A DNA stretch of 64,000 nucleotides from NCBI GenBank assembly GCA_012932865.1, contig SAXG01000005.1:868001-932000 (forward strand). The letters are read 5' to 3'. Below are positions 44,893 to 57,424 of the stretch, one piece after another; positions within the stretch are counted from its first letter, which is position 1; each line of letters starts with the position of its first letter. Position numbers and translations under genes: made by a program. The notes under the pieces are model-generated. The model had not been told where the DNA came from and did no database searches. It worked only from the letters and a program-made list of their open reading frames with translations. The DNA is from Amylostereum areolatum (lineage: Eukaryota > Basidiomycota > Agaricomycetes > Russulales > Stereaceae).

Positions 44893-46866
44893 TGTTGACA
44901 AAGAAAGTAGGGAGACGTAAGAGGAGATGAGGTGGATCCGTTTTATCGTGCTGCGAACGATGGGTTGACTATGGGGAGGCAGCGGCGCCTTTATACGCTC
45001 CCTGATCCTGCTTGACATGTGGATGCTCAGAATTATTGTACATGGCGAGAGGCCCCCACAATGGAATGTCCGAGCCCGGAGAGCACGCCGCGGCACAAAA
45101 ATTGGTTACCATCGGACTCATAGGTTTGGACGTGCAGCGCGTGCCGGTACCGTCCTAAATCAGATATATAAAAGTTACCATGAGCACCCGTCAGTGACAG
45201 TGAGAACATACCGTGTATACCGCTCATAAGATGCCACAGGCCATCTGTGTATCGGTGTCTATGTATCGGTGTCCTGGTGGAGATGGTGCTGGATGGCAGG
45301 ATGGACGATAAAAATGCTCGGGAATCAGGCGTACGAGACAGCATTCATGATGCTAAATCGCGTTGGATCAGGAGGGCAAATGGCTAAGGAGAGCAATATG
45401 GCGTAAACGCACGGGGCCTTTTTTCCTCGGCGAGGTTGGTTAGCGATTGGCATGTCATTGCGCGTTTGAAGTTCCGTTCAATGGTAGAGGGTGAAACCGT
45501 TCAGCACCATCCGAAGAGTTAACTGTATCACACGCCCGTGTGCGCTGTCAGCATTGTTAGAAAGAGCCTACTGCTGACAGTAAAAAAAGGCGGACCAACC
45601 AGGGACGATGGCAGGGTGGAAGAGCCTCGGAAGCCTGAGAGCCTGAGCCTGAGGCACTGGCAAGTCGTGACCGTGTCGCGAGTGGATGTGACCTTCAGAG
45701 TTGTCACAGTCGAGACACGTACGCTCACGTACGGCGCTTCCTCTCAGACCTTCGTGACCCGACCTTCAATGGTGCACAATGTCCTTCCCGAGTCCACCAT
45801 GCTTCACTCAAGTATGTGTCACCTTTCCTGCTGAGCGGGGAATGAGTACGATCAGTGCATCGGATCCTTCCGGACATCGGGACTTCTTGCATGGTCCAGA
45901 TTTGCGTCTAGCTTGCCACTGCCACGGAAATTCTCATATTTTCTTGACCCACTGGTGGAGTTCGACCGGTCTGCCGCTCATAGCGGACCCATGGCTGGCG
46001 CAGCCAGCATCACGACCATTCTGGGTGACTCTGTATGATACCACTGCCAGGGCCCTGTGGCGTGCAGTTCCTGACCGGCTCGGAGTCCTGAGGCCTGACA
46101 TGCAGACAGCGATCAGGGTAAGGTCGAGCTGGCCTAACGGTTTACCACAAGTCGCATCCACGGATGCTGTTCGCGACGATTCTGTTCCGGGGTATCCACT
46201 GGTAGACCAGGTAATATGACACTCCCGAATTTAATCCAGGCGCTCGGAGCACTGATCTAAAAACTTACCCGCCGGAAGTCCACACGGTTTCAGTTGCTAA
46301 TACCTTCAACAGAAGTTTAAATTCATCGTATAGATTTCGGTGGATCCAGGCGACAGAGGAGGAAGATTTGCGAAGTGCCGTCATGCAGTGGTACTCTGGC
46401 AAACCGTGTGGCATCCTACTTCTACATTCAGACAAACAACGTTCAACGGTAAAAATGCGATTGCTTACGTTCAATACTGCTGACATGGCAGCAGGTACTT
46501 AGTCTCTTCCAGAGCATCGCTTCGCATATTTCGCGCCTGCAGTGGATTCGGAATGATAGATTCCCCATTTGGTTCTGCGTAACTGTGGCGTTCGCTTTTG
46601 TAGGATGTCACTGATAGTTTCACTGCCAGTCACCGGCAACCTGCCACGCGATTGAGCCTCGGTTATCAAGTCCAAGTCACCACTGGAGAGTGCGAAACGA
46701 ACGGACACTTGATCCATCGCGCAGGCTTCCGATGCGGTCGCCGGGATGTAAGCACGGTACCTCCTCAGCAGGGGCGCGACGTTGTTTGGACACAAATTCT
46801 ACCTGGCAATTTCAGAATACAGAGTACACTCGGCGATCATCAGAAGTAGAAAGAAGTGCATCGTGG
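44893..46866. other. Long intergenic region
   Basis: 1974 bp between the P450 start and the 3' end of the DUF4139 gene. Frames on both strands are short and not conserved-looking. Nothing beyond a P450 promoter is proposed. Confidence 0.5.
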
Positions 46867-48828
46867 TCACGAGGTCTCTACCCACTTGACATCGGCGGGG
46901 GCTTTGATGTCCCACACTGCCCGCACTGTAACTTTCTTACCCGCATCAACCGAGCAAACCCACTCATACAACCCTTCTTTTTTATCCCCGTCCTCATTTG
47001 CGCCATTGTACCATCGGATCTTGTGCGCCTCTCCGTCCTCTGTCTCCACGCTCTTCTCCTCGAATTTTCCCGTCGTCGCCAACACACCAGGTTCGCGGAG
47101 GATCACGCGAACGCGCTGCTCGTCTTCCGAGATCGGAAGGGTGTCTCGTATGATGAGTGTGCTGAGGGCGAACGCGTGCCGGTTGTGAACTGTTGTGAGG
47201 CTCGTGTATGTGGTTGTGTTGAATTGTTCGCTAAAGGCCGTCGCAGGTGCAGTGTCGAGTTTGGACGACCGCGAGTATATGATGCGCGTCGAGGCGTCCG
47301 GCCCAAGGGTACAGTCGAATGCATCGCCCGGCGCGATGTCCTGTTGCCACACAAGGCCCTGCATCAGAAAGGTGGGTGGATCGGCATTATTTAAGTGACA
47401 TGCCTTAATGTACGTCTTTGAGACGAAACTGTCGTCGAGATAAACGTTGACCGATCCAGGCATGAGAAAGTAATCGCTCGAGTTCTTGACGTTGGCCTAT
47501 CCAAACAAACTCGGTGACTAATGCGATCAGTGCGGAAACACAAGAATGCTGACCTGAAGATACGCGATGGGCTTCACCGTTGGAACGACGATATAAACGA
47601 CGGTTGCTTCGAATGGCAACCTTGCGACCGATACTTGGTGGGCAACTCCATCGCTGGGAATGCTTGATTTCCCCTCCACTTGATATGACAACGATAGGGG
47701 GGTTTGGTTGACCACAGAAGATACCTCTGTAAGGACTGGTGGATGCTCCGAGGTCTGGTCTCGTCCGTCTCTAGAAACCGAAAAGAGGCTAGATTCATCC
47801 GATGCTAGGATAGGAGTGTCGATATCGTCATGCTCCATTGATAAGGCGTGGCGCCGGGGCCTCGAGATCATATGCATCATAACGGGGTGCGGCACCGGCA
47901 CCGACAACGGAGGGCAAATGCGTCTAGGCTTTAACTCCGGGATAGTGTCTCCAGCAAGGTTCATGTGAGCAGTGCTCAGAGCGAGAGCTACGTCCGACCA
48001 ATCTTCCCCTGTGCTTTGTGAAATCTTGGCACGATAGTGCAGGGACATTGCAGAAGCAGGAACGCCCGACTTTGTCGTCGCATGGAGTTCATATGCCGGT
48101 GTCCATGAGGCGTGGTGCACAACTACGACATCACATTCAAGTATGTGGACCCGGCAAAAGATATGAACAGACGCTCACTATAAGTAAGCTTCAGCTTGAT
48201 ATTGGTTGGTTGTTTGGCCATTATTACCACAGTGACCTTCCCGTTGACCTCACCTTCCTTCAGGGACCAGTCGCGCCGAATTTTCTCAGATTCCTTCTCT
48301 ACTTGTGCGATCTCTTCTTCGAGTCTGGATTCTTCTTTCATAATCCAGGAAGCTTTACCATGATACTCTGTAAAGAATGCCATGGCAAGATCGGGGGCGA
48401 CATGGTCCCCTTTCAAGCCACGCGAGTAATTGTTTAGGTCGGAGAAAAGGTATTTGAAGACATCGAGTTCGCGTTTGAGAGATGTCTTCTTTGAGGAGAG
48501 GATGCGAAGCTTCTCGCGATGCGACTCCGGAGAGTGATTACCGGAGTTGTTGTCCACCGCACACACGACATCGAACAGTTGTGCGTCGCCAAGCCCGGAC
48601 ACGCGAGCAGACTCAACGGCAATGGAACTAGACAAATGATCTATTTCCACTTTGTTCTGCCCTCCCTGACCTCGAGCACCGTTGATCATCAGCTTGAGAT
48701 TCGTTCAACTGGGAACTTGCCTTGAGAGATAAGGTGAATGTCCTGACGATCTCCGCCTTGGAAGACTTGAAAACAGTCACCGAGTGAATTGGGTACTCGG
48801 TGGCGTTCAGTTGGAGTTTGTATGTCAT
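46867..48828 (-). CDS. DUF4139 (mucoidy-inhibitor-like) protein
   Basis: Belongs to the DUF4139 group, related to bacterial mucoidy inhibitor A and an animal hypothetical family; biochemical role unknown. The start at 48828 follows a Ser/Pro-rich open stretch that is not needed for the domain. N-terminal domain: VTVFKSSKAEIVRTF, then IDHLSSSIAVESARVSGLGDAQLFDV, followed by a coiled-coil segment (KLRILSSKKTSLKRELDVF through EEEIAQVEKESEKIRRDW). The DUF4139 core follows: WTPAYELHATT, ISQSTGEDWSDVALALST, then YLQANVKNSSDYFLMPGSVNVYLDDSFV and APGDAFDCTLGPD, ending VKWVETS at 46867. Two introns appear to use GC donors (GCAAGT near 48721 and GCATGT near 47405); the second is a stop-free multiple of three. 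Divergent from the next gene by 305 bp. Confidence 0.85.
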
Positions 48829-49133
48829 TTTTGACTGGAGGAGACTTGGAGCTAGTAGGGAAAGCTCGCCACACTCTGGCACGGAGGACGAAGGTGACCT
48901 GGTACTAGGCGCCGGTAGCACGGCCGGACCCTGTGTAATTATCGGGAGTTGCCGATTTTCTCCAAGCGCTTCCACCACTTTCCACCATTGTGACATTATC
49001 ATTGTCCCACCGCGTTTCTTATGTATCCTGCCACAGGCCCACAGCCACCTTCAACTTGTTGGCTTGTGTCATCCAGCCCAAAGAGGTCCAAACTCCAGAC
49101 CCGCTACAGTGCTAGGCATCCATTGGACAGCAA
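48829..49133. promoter_or_regulatory. Bidirectional promoter, DUF4139 (-) and glomulin-like (+)
   Basis: 305 bp between two divergent start codons. No separate coding frame is convincing, although the frame upstream of the DUF4139 ATG stays open for 58 codons. Confidence 0.4.
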
Positions 49134-51238
49134 ATGAACATTGAAATAGAACACCTACAGTAGTAATATTCAGAAAATCACTTCTATGGTGCGCGCTTTA
49201 CAGTTCCCGAGCAACAAACCTCTTTTATAACTATCTGCTCTTGAAGGACTCAAGCATTCTTCTTGATGAAGAGGTACATTGATTTCATATGCACGTTCTA
49301 GTTATATAGCTACATCTTCCGTAGGACAGGTCTCTTGCCTTCACGGCCCTGGTTATCTCTGCCGTCAACGATGCTGAGCCCCGCCACAACCTCAAACAGC
49401 TCTACCAATGGATTGTCCGGGATGGTTTGGAAAGTGAACTGGTATGCGTCAATACTCTTATCGATGGCATAAAATAAGAGTGAAGCGTTTTCAGGACCCA
49501 CTTAGCGTCGTGACACATCTCATATCCTCCGACAAGGAGGGCTGTGACGATATCCTGGCTCTGATGAGCGAATGCAGCAGTGCAAAGGAGATGAACATAG
49601 TCCTACAAGAAGTCCTCGAACGTCTCGTCCTAGAACCAGATGGTAGTGAAGAGGAAGAGGGGGAGGCAACAAGTCGTATATCGCATGCTGGTCAGCTCTC
49701 GCGCATCGTCGATTCTTATGCCGCCGGTACGTTCCTTTCTTCCCGATCGTGGTGTATAATTAACGATATCCTTTCTTCCAGTGGTACCACGTATCAAGTC
49801 TCGAAAAACACCATCGGATTCACTGCAGCCAATCCTCACAGAACTGCAGAACGCCGTCTTACCAGCAACGTCGCATATAACCACCAAAGAAGCACGCGAA
49901 CTGATCGATGGCGTTTCCCATCTTGTTCGTAAAGCTTCAGCATGGGCTAATGACGCTTCGTCACCAAACGGATCCCACAATCGGTTGTGTAACGTGCACG
50001 ATCTATCGTTTTCACGAATTCTCATAGCTGACTTCGCGCTGTAGTCCATTCTGGCTTCGTTGCTAGATACTACGATCGAAGCTTGTGTCAACGCAGCCTC
50101 GACCTCAATCGCACAACGACTGTTCGAGGCACGTTTTCCGAGACTCGTGCTGAGATCATCTATTCGTACGGATTGGGAGGAGGGTGAAAAGGCCATGCGG
50201 TCGGCCATCGTGAGTCTATATTATCTTCCTTGGTCAGTGTAGGATAAACGCTGAATAATGAATAGGAAGCTTCGACGTCGCTGGATCGTTCCTTTGATAG
50301 CCTTTTGAGTCTGCAGACTATGTCTTCCCTCATCTTAGTTGCCCACTCCTCGTCCAACCAGCTCTCTATGCATAGTATCACCCCCCTCTTCCCTGTCCTG
50401 CTGACTTCACTTCAATCAAACATCGCGCTCGACGAAGCCCTTGCCATCCTTTTCACGGTTCTATATCCGCCATCCCCATCATCCCCTCAGGGTGACTTGC
50501 CGCAGGATGTCATCATCCCACTTTCCACCATTTTGCCCCCCCTTTGCAGCGCCCACCCAGACCCCGCCACCCGGCATCTCACATTCCGTCTACTAGGACA
50601 GCTCCTGCGTCTAACACCCTCTCCCCTACGTCTTCAGATTCTCACCGACCTTCTGGCTCCGGCAGATGACGCCTTTCCGCAGATGCGCATAGCGGCCATT
50701 GGTCTGCTGAAAGAAGCCGCCTTAGATGCACTGTCTTCGCATGGTGCGCCCACTGGAACACCCAGCGTCTTCGCCTCGCCACTCCTCCTCCAAACGATAG
50801 GTCCCTACGTGTTTCGCACCGACCCGCCTACATTACTTGATTCCGGAATATCCGTGAAGGAGTTCATGGAATCCCCTGAACCCACCCGTTTGGTGGAATC
50901 TTTGGGTTTATACTACGTTTTGCTGCTGAGGGATTCAAGTAACAAGGTATGAGGCCAAAGTCTACATCGATTCCGGACACAACTAATCCTGGCTTAGACG
51001 GGAATCAGAGATGCGGATATGGTCCGAAATATCGAAACCTCTTTCCTGGGGCCTCTTCGACTCTCTGTGTGTTCGTGGTTGAATGACAACGAAATCTCAA
51101 GTGTGTACCGTTTTCCTTCCCCGTTCGATTTGCTGACGCATGATGTGATCAGGCGACCTTCACGAGATCTTGCCGTTGGCGTCCCTCCAAACAAGTATCG
51201 AACGCATCGATGAGGCGCTAAACACGATTTCACTGTAA
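49134..51238 (+). CDS. Alpha-helical repeat protein, glomulin/ALF4/YAP-binding-like
   Basis: Eight or so short exons encode a Leu-rich all-helical protein resembling the glomulin/ALF4 and yeast YAP1-binding family, cytosolic adaptors (glomulin binds the RING of cullin ligases). The ATG at 49134 opens a nine-codon exon (intron 49160 onward, acceptor TTTACAG) that splices in phase to FYNYLLLKDSSILLDEE, then DRSLAFTALVISAVND and WIVRDGLESEL. Later blocks: DDILALMSECSSAKEMNIVLQ, an acidic EEEEGE stretch, RFPRLVLRSS, and the long exon 50267-50948 with SITPLFPVLLTSLQSN, TLRLLGQLL-type repeats and PPTLLDSGISVKEFMES. It ends ERIDEALNTISL at 51236-51238. Family assignment is by overall pattern only; helix-rich armadillo-like proteins look alike. 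Confidence 0.65.
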
Positions 51239-52071
51239 TCCCGGTCAACCGTTTGTGCTGGAAGAAGGTGCTCGGAGCTTTTTGACAGTTCCTAATACCA
51301 GGAGTGTCTGGTTTTCGTTGATCGGATTAGACTGCGCCAGTACACCCCCGTGAGAGAAAGGACGGCTATATATGTCGAACAGTGAGGGCTGTTATGAGAT
51401 AGCTGTGTCCCTTGTCCTCGTTCAGGGGGTCTATCACCCAACGGTCCACGTATAAACCAACGCCACGCAACACGGTCTACAGCCCGGAGATCCCACTTCC
51501 CGAGTTGGTGAACAAACGTCGAAAAGGACTCGGATCCTTCTCATTACAATGCCCGAAAGGCTTTCGTCTGGTCTTCTACTAGTTCGCCGTATCTCGTCTT
51601 CCGTCTTTCCGGCCTGTCCGACAGCCTCACTGATCAATATCACAAGATTATTGTAGGTTAATGGTCAACATCCTACCTCCTCAGACCTGATTCGGCACGG
51701 TCCAGTGGGCTACAAGGTTGAGGATATCGATAGCGTCCCAGTCGTACTATTTTCGGGCGTCTATGCGTTCATTGCTGTGTCGGTACGAGCACGCTTATCC
51801 TGGCAACTGATAATGATGACCGGAAACGGAAGAGAGACCCCTCCAGTTCACGTAAATGCAAGGAGCAAATGAATGCATCCATGTATCCTGTGGGTTTGAA
51901 GCACTGTATCTTGTGTGGACAGCTGGATTTGTCGACGCCTATCACGCTCTCCTCGGCCTTTCTCGTGGAACGATTCTACGATGCGTTTACAGGGACCCTC
52001 ATCCTCGTAACGATATCTCAAAAATATATATGCCCCGGTTCTCCTACATATTCTTCCTCAGGCTCCCCATC
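51239..52071. other. Intergenic, upstream of the polytopic membrane protein
   Basis: 833 bp. Short ORFs exist on both strands, some with hydrophobic patches near 51730-51790, but no exon chain joins them in phase to the gene at 52072. TATA-like AATATATATG lies at about 52022-52031. Confidence 0.45.
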
Positions 52072-53447
52072 ATGCTCACTAAGAATGACTACTCGAACGA
52101 CCCCAACCTCGACACAATCATTCTCATGGGAACCATCTTCGCGGGCATCGGTTATGGTGCGTCGCCCGCGCGTCTGCGCCTAAAGAATCCTCGATATTGA
52201 CGATTTGAATGCGCAGGTGTTGTCTGTGCATTGTATGGAATCACAGTCTGTCACGACAGGAGAAATTGGAAGATGTGGTGCATGAGAACCTGGCTCGCCA
52301 TCCTCGCTACAATCGCTTTCGCGCTACAGATCCGATGGACGGTCGTGGCGTTCGTTTTGGAGCGGAATTATGCAGGCGGACCGCACGTCTTCGTGGAACA
52401 GAATGACGGGGACTGGATAAATGTTATGCTAAACGCAACGTGAGCATCATCTACCACGTTCACTATTCGAGCGTTCACACGGCAATGCTCGCAGATATGT
52501 GGTTCTTAGTTGGTCAGCGGACCTGGTCATGGTGAGTCGTCATTTTTTGGGCTTGGAAAACGTACCCCTCATGTCACAGGCTCTATCCAGCTCTACCGCT
52601 GCTGTATCATATACAGCGGGAGATTACGAACGTATGTGGTTTTTCCAGTGATCATGTTTATCGCAAACCTGGGTACGCATTTTCTCTCTTCGCCTTCATT
52701 TAAAACTGACGACGGTGGCAGTAGTAGGCTCGCTGTTTTTGAGACAGTTGGCGGAACCAGGGACGCATGCATACGCAGGGGACCATATTGATTACCTGGT
52801 GGCGTATCGCACGGTCTCCCTCGCGTTGAGCGCCATCGCCACGGGCCTCATTGTTGGTCGCATCCTACATCACCGCCATGAAATGCGCGCGTTTTCAAAG
52901 TCGACATCCGACAAGCGATTCACGAGCGTTGTTACCATGTTCGTGGAGTCGGCGGCCTTGGAGACCGTTACCGCTTTGTTGTATATAATCCTCGTGGGGA
53001 TTGAGAGTCCCGGGCAAAGTGTTGTTCTTCCTATCCTAGGACAGGTGCAGGTGCGTTTTACGCGCCACGGGAAACCTTTCGGATTTAACACTTTGTTAGG
53101 TCATAGCCCCCCTCGTTATATTCTATCGTGTCAGCCTGGGTCAAGCATGGTCGAAGGACACGACGTCCTTGATCTCGCGGCCCACGTTCGGCCCACAACG
53201 CACCAAATTTGACCCCAGCCCGTTTTCCACGAAGAAAAACCTTCAGCTACCAGCGGTTCCTTGTTCCACCACGTCCCCTAAACCGAGGCTGAGCATAATA
53301 TCAACGGTGCGCACAATGGACCATTTTTCCATGGCATTCTCAGAGGACTTCAATCGGTCCGACGGCGAATCTTCGAGCTTTACCGCCCAATCGCCTTGGA
53401 ACAGAGAGAAGGGGGAGTCGTGGAGAGATTCTATCCTGGGGCCATGA
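52072..53447 (+). CDS. Polytopic membrane protein of an agaricomycete-specific family
   Basis: About six exons. The start at 52072 leads directly into DTIILMGTIFAGIGYGVVCALYGI (TM1), a basic loop, TWLAILATIAFALQIRW (TM2), a luminal loop with a possible N-glycosylation site (MLNATY), then VVLSWSADLVMLYRCCIIY. That last pattern, an acidic residue followed by LVxLYRC, is a hallmark of a large unnamed membrane-protein family of mushroom-forming fungi. Further TMs: VVFPVIMFIANLVVGSLF, VSLALSAIATGLIVGRIL, TVTALLYIILVGI and VIAPLVIFYRVSLGQAW. The C-terminal 70 residues are polar, Ser-rich and cytoplasmic. About seven TMs; no ligand or transport motif is visible. Function is unknown. Confidence 0.75.
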
Positions 53448-53798
53448 TGATACATGGGCGGACGGGTAGTATGCCTGCGCGGGATTTGGCCTTGGACATT
53501 AGTTCGAGGCTTGCAGGACTCTAGGGTACTCCATGCGCGTACCTTCAACGACCAGCGGAGTCGGCTACAGACTCGGAGTCAGCGTCAGGCCTTACGCAGT
53601 ACATATAAGCGTTTCTGCGTCTGCATCTGCATTTGCTGCAATCTGCTGTGTCTTGAATGATAATGTACGATCGTGAGTTGGAGGACTCGGAGTAACGTGA
53701 GGCGGGAGAGCCAAATATGGGCAAACTTTGCAAGTCCGACGGGGGCGTTGGCCGGTGGCCGACCAGACTCTGCTCTAAGCTCTACTTACCACGCGTCG
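53448..53798. other. Short intergenic region
   Basis: 351 bp between two plus-strand genes. A frame open from 53673 precedes the next ATG but lacks its own ATG. Confidence 0.5.
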
Positions 53799-56700
53799 AT
53801 GGCGTCGACTAATAGTCTTCCGATGGCCTATTACCCACAGCACGCCTATTACCCTTCTTCCTCACTTTCCCAGCAGCAGCAGCAACAAGAGCAACAAGAA
53901 CAATTACATTCCCCCGACGCTGTGCCCTCCGCCTCCGCCTTTCGCAAATGCTCTGTCAAGAACTGCAACTCTCTTCTCACTCCCGACTACTCTGGCAAAA
54001 TGTGCCATGAATGTCGTGGCCGTCATCGGATCTATGCGTCCACTAAGCGCGCCAAACGCAAGATGGAGAAACTCGCCGTGAACCTCCACGCCAACAACCC
54101 CGACGAAGTGGCCGTCTTTCTTCCCCCCGATGTTGTCAATGTCCAAGACCGAAGTCACACTCACACCCCCCATACACAGGCGGACCAGGTCAATGATCCC
54201 TTGCTTTTTTTATCGCCCTTACGCAGCACACTCATCCCGATTGTAGCCTTTACCGCTCCCAGAGCCTGTACCCGATTCGTACGCGATAACTTGGGAACCT
54301 AACCAAATAGACCCAAGGCTGTTCCAGTCCTCGTCTTCCGAACTCGCCGGTGCCCTCACCCTTCCACCACTCAACCCTGTCTCCAGTGATGAAGACGAAG
54401 ACGAAGAAGACGACACCCCTGATCCTGATTCCTCAATACCTCCGCGCTACTGCTCTATCAAAGGATGCAAGCGCATCATCTCTGGCGACTACCTTTACAA
54501 GATGTGCCAAGAGTGTCGGACTCGCTACCGCGCCTACGGCACTGCTAAACGAGCAAAATGGAAACGCGACCGCGAAATCGCGCTAGCCGAGCTCGAGCAG
54601 CTTCGTGCGGCAGAGGAGGAACGCAGAGCCGCCGCAGGTCTCATCGTGAGTGTGACGTACACTTACGACCCGTGATTAGCTGTGCTTATATAGCTTACAG
54701 CCCTTGGCCGACCTTCCAGACAACGAGCGAAAAGCATGGGACAACACTCAAATGCCTGGGATGCCGCCGACACCCCCTCGTGATCCTGAGCCGCTCGTCC
54801 TGCCACCTGTGAGGATGTGCACCGTCTCGCATTGCCACACAATCTTGACGGGCGACTACGAGTACCGACGATGCGAAGCCCATCGAATGCAGAACCGACA
54901 CCATAGCAAGCTCAAGAGGGTACGCGACAAAGAAGAAAAGGCCCTTCCTATCGTCGATGAGCGCGCGACAGAGCAGGAGCGTGCAGCATTCGAGGCCATG
55001 CTGAAACGGAAGGAAGACGGCAAAGATGCTTCACCGGTTTGTCCTGCCGTCTATCCATGCTGTCAATCCGTTTAACATTTGCCTGGGGCAGGACGTATCA
55101 CTTGGGAATGATACTCGGAAGAGTATCCCACCTCCTGCCAGAGGATGGCGCCGCACCAATCACGTCTGCAGCATCCGACATTGCCAAAACCTACTGACTA
55201 CCAACTCTCCGTGGAAGATGTGCGAGTTCCATCGGGAGAAGGATCGTGAGGCGCGACGGCGCAAGGCTGAGCAGGCCGCGGAGAAGTCGCAGCAGCCATC
55301 GGGAGAGGATGCGGACGAGGCCGTCCCTGGCCAACGTCCGACGGGGGCTGACGACGGCCAGATCGCGTCTTCCTCTAAGACGGGTGCTGTTGAGGATGCC
55401 AATCCAGATGGATCGTCTCTCTTCCAGGATCGTGCCCCGTCGGATATCGTTTTCATGGAGCCTCTCTTTCCTCCAGATATGGGCATACCGGACATGGCTC
55501 ATCCAGATCACGAACAGATAGCTCCCAACCCTCTTCCTGCTCTCTCCGCTCCGATAGCTGAAGCTTCTGCCCTCACTCCGACTTCTGACCCGGAAATTCA
55601 ACCTAACAAGAAGAGAAAACGGGCCCCTTTCAAACGAAGAGCTGAGGATGTTTGGAAGGTTGCGACTCCGTCGGACATGGCAGCGCATGCCACAGGGTCG
55701 TCTGTGGTTGCGATCGGGAGCGAGTCCCCGTCAGATGCATCAGCGGCTGGAACAAGTACAGTGGCCCGGATGACATCCAAGAAGCGCAAATCCGCACCCT
55801 CCTCCACGGCCGATCCATCCACTGCAGACAGCGGACCGGCCACTGCTGCGTCTACCCCAATGCTCTCGCCCGCTTCTGTCCCGGCATCCTCACCTGCTGT
55901 TCCCTCCGCTCCAACCACAGCTGCTCCTCCCCTTGGACGGCCCTCCGAGCCTTCAGTTACAACGCCTTCATATACCGTGCCTCCCCCTGCACCGAACGGT
56001 ACCGCGTCCACGCACATACAACCCCAGTTCCAACTACCATATTATATGCCCCCACCATTTGGCTTGTCGTACCAACCGGGCCAACCACCGTTCTATACCC
56101 CGAGTCCGTTCGCTCCGATACCCTTCCCTGGCAGGGGACCCTACACCCACATCATGTACCAGCACCCGCCGGCGCAACCTTCCCCATTCACGACGCAAAG
56201 TTATATCGTTCCGACGCTGAGCGCTGCATGGGCTGGATACGGTGAAGCGCCTAATGGTGCCAGCTCGGGCGATGTCACTCCTGCTGTTCCAGCTGCTCCT
56301 GTGGTTCCGGCACGTACAGAGGCGGACAACTCCGCGTCTGCAACGCCAGCCAGTAGCGCAGCACTGACACCGACGCCAAAACAAAATACGAGCGCACCGA
56401 GGAAACCAAGGGCCAACAACCCCAACGGAGAGCTGACAGTGAACATGTACGATCCGAAGGCGAAGGTCCGTGTCGTTTCTCTTCTACCATGCTTAGTATC
56501 TTGTATTGATAACATACCCTATAGCCTCCTCGCAAGCGGCGGAAGGCCGTCGTCGATACGACTACGCTTGATTCTAACCATGCGACGGGCTCTGAACAGA
56601 GCAGCATGGCCGTGTTCTCCACGAACGTTGTTCCTGCATCTATCCGAACAGCACCTCCACCAGACGGCCCCCTCCCAAACGCGTCTCATCCCAGGACTCT

Positions 56701-57007
56701 TGGCCAGACGAACATGGCTCCACCTCCGAACCCTATCCCCGTCGGCCCAAGCCAGGCTCCTACAACGGTACCTAATCTTCGTTTATCCTGCTTTACTCCC
56801 ACCTGACCTTTGTGACAGCGTCTATGTGCGAATCACCCTTGCCATAAACAGATCCCACCGGGAAGCGCCAACACGCTTTGCGACCGGTGTAAGGTGCGGT
56901 TCAAGAAGCGGCAGGAGAAGGCGAGGCAGAGGATGAAGCTCGAACCGATGAAGGTGCCCCTGGGGAAGGTCAGGGCGTCATCCCTGTTGGCCGATAGAGA
57001 ACATTGA
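53799..57007 (+). CDS. Protein with five C-x4-C-x12-C-x2-[C/H] modules
   Basis: About seven exons, roughly 900 residues; I know no named family for it. After a Gln-rich N-terminus, four modules start at 53949, 54451, 54818 and 55167, and a fifth at 56825. Each has exactly C-x4-C-x12-C-x2-[C/H], for example CSVKNC and then KMCHECR, followed by a strongly basic helix (RHRIYASTKRAKRK in the first). Modules 1, 2 and 5 end in Cys; 3 and 4 end in His. Metal binding by four such residues is a reasonable inference. Between modules 4 and 5 lie about 480 residues rich in Pro, Ser and Thr, with two nuclear-type basic clusters (KKRKRAPFKRR, PPRKRRK). The last exon carries module 5 and a basic tail to 57007. 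Likely nuclear and DNA- or RNA-binding; not demonstrated. The start at 53799 is the first ATG of the frame. Confidence 0.82.
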
Positions 57008-57424
57008 ATGTCGTTCACGAGAACTGCCGGCGAACGTCGGCGGTGGGGCTAGTATCTTAATCTTATGTATTGTTATCCTATAGGGTGGAGATTCTGTGGC
57101 GGAGGAGTCCACCGTGTCGACCGGAAACTCGCGATAAACTTGATCAGCGCGCTAACCGGAACCCCTGTGAATTGACTTGGCCGTTGGGATCGATTCGATC
57201 AAGCACCAGCCATTGGGTCACCTCTCCCGCTTTTATTCCCATCCTTATTCTTGCTATCGCCTCTGAGATCAGGCGGACTCTGCCCATCCATGCCTGACTG
57301 GTTCCGGGTCCTAGTCATACCATGGGTCGATGGATTATAAACCGGTGGTCCTCGATGAGACCCCTCTCCTAGCTCCGTCGTCCCGAGACTCGGCATCCGT
57401 CCTTGGTCTTCACCACCTTCATCG
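57008..57424. other. Intergenic, promoter of the NCS1 transporter
   Basis: 417 bp between two plus-strand genes; no supported coding frame. Confidence 0.5.

Noticed and set aside
51540..51800. Possible upstream exons of the polytopic membrane protein, with a hydrophobic patch
   Set aside because: No combination of splice sites joins them in phase, and the ATG at 52072 already starts just before the first membrane segment.
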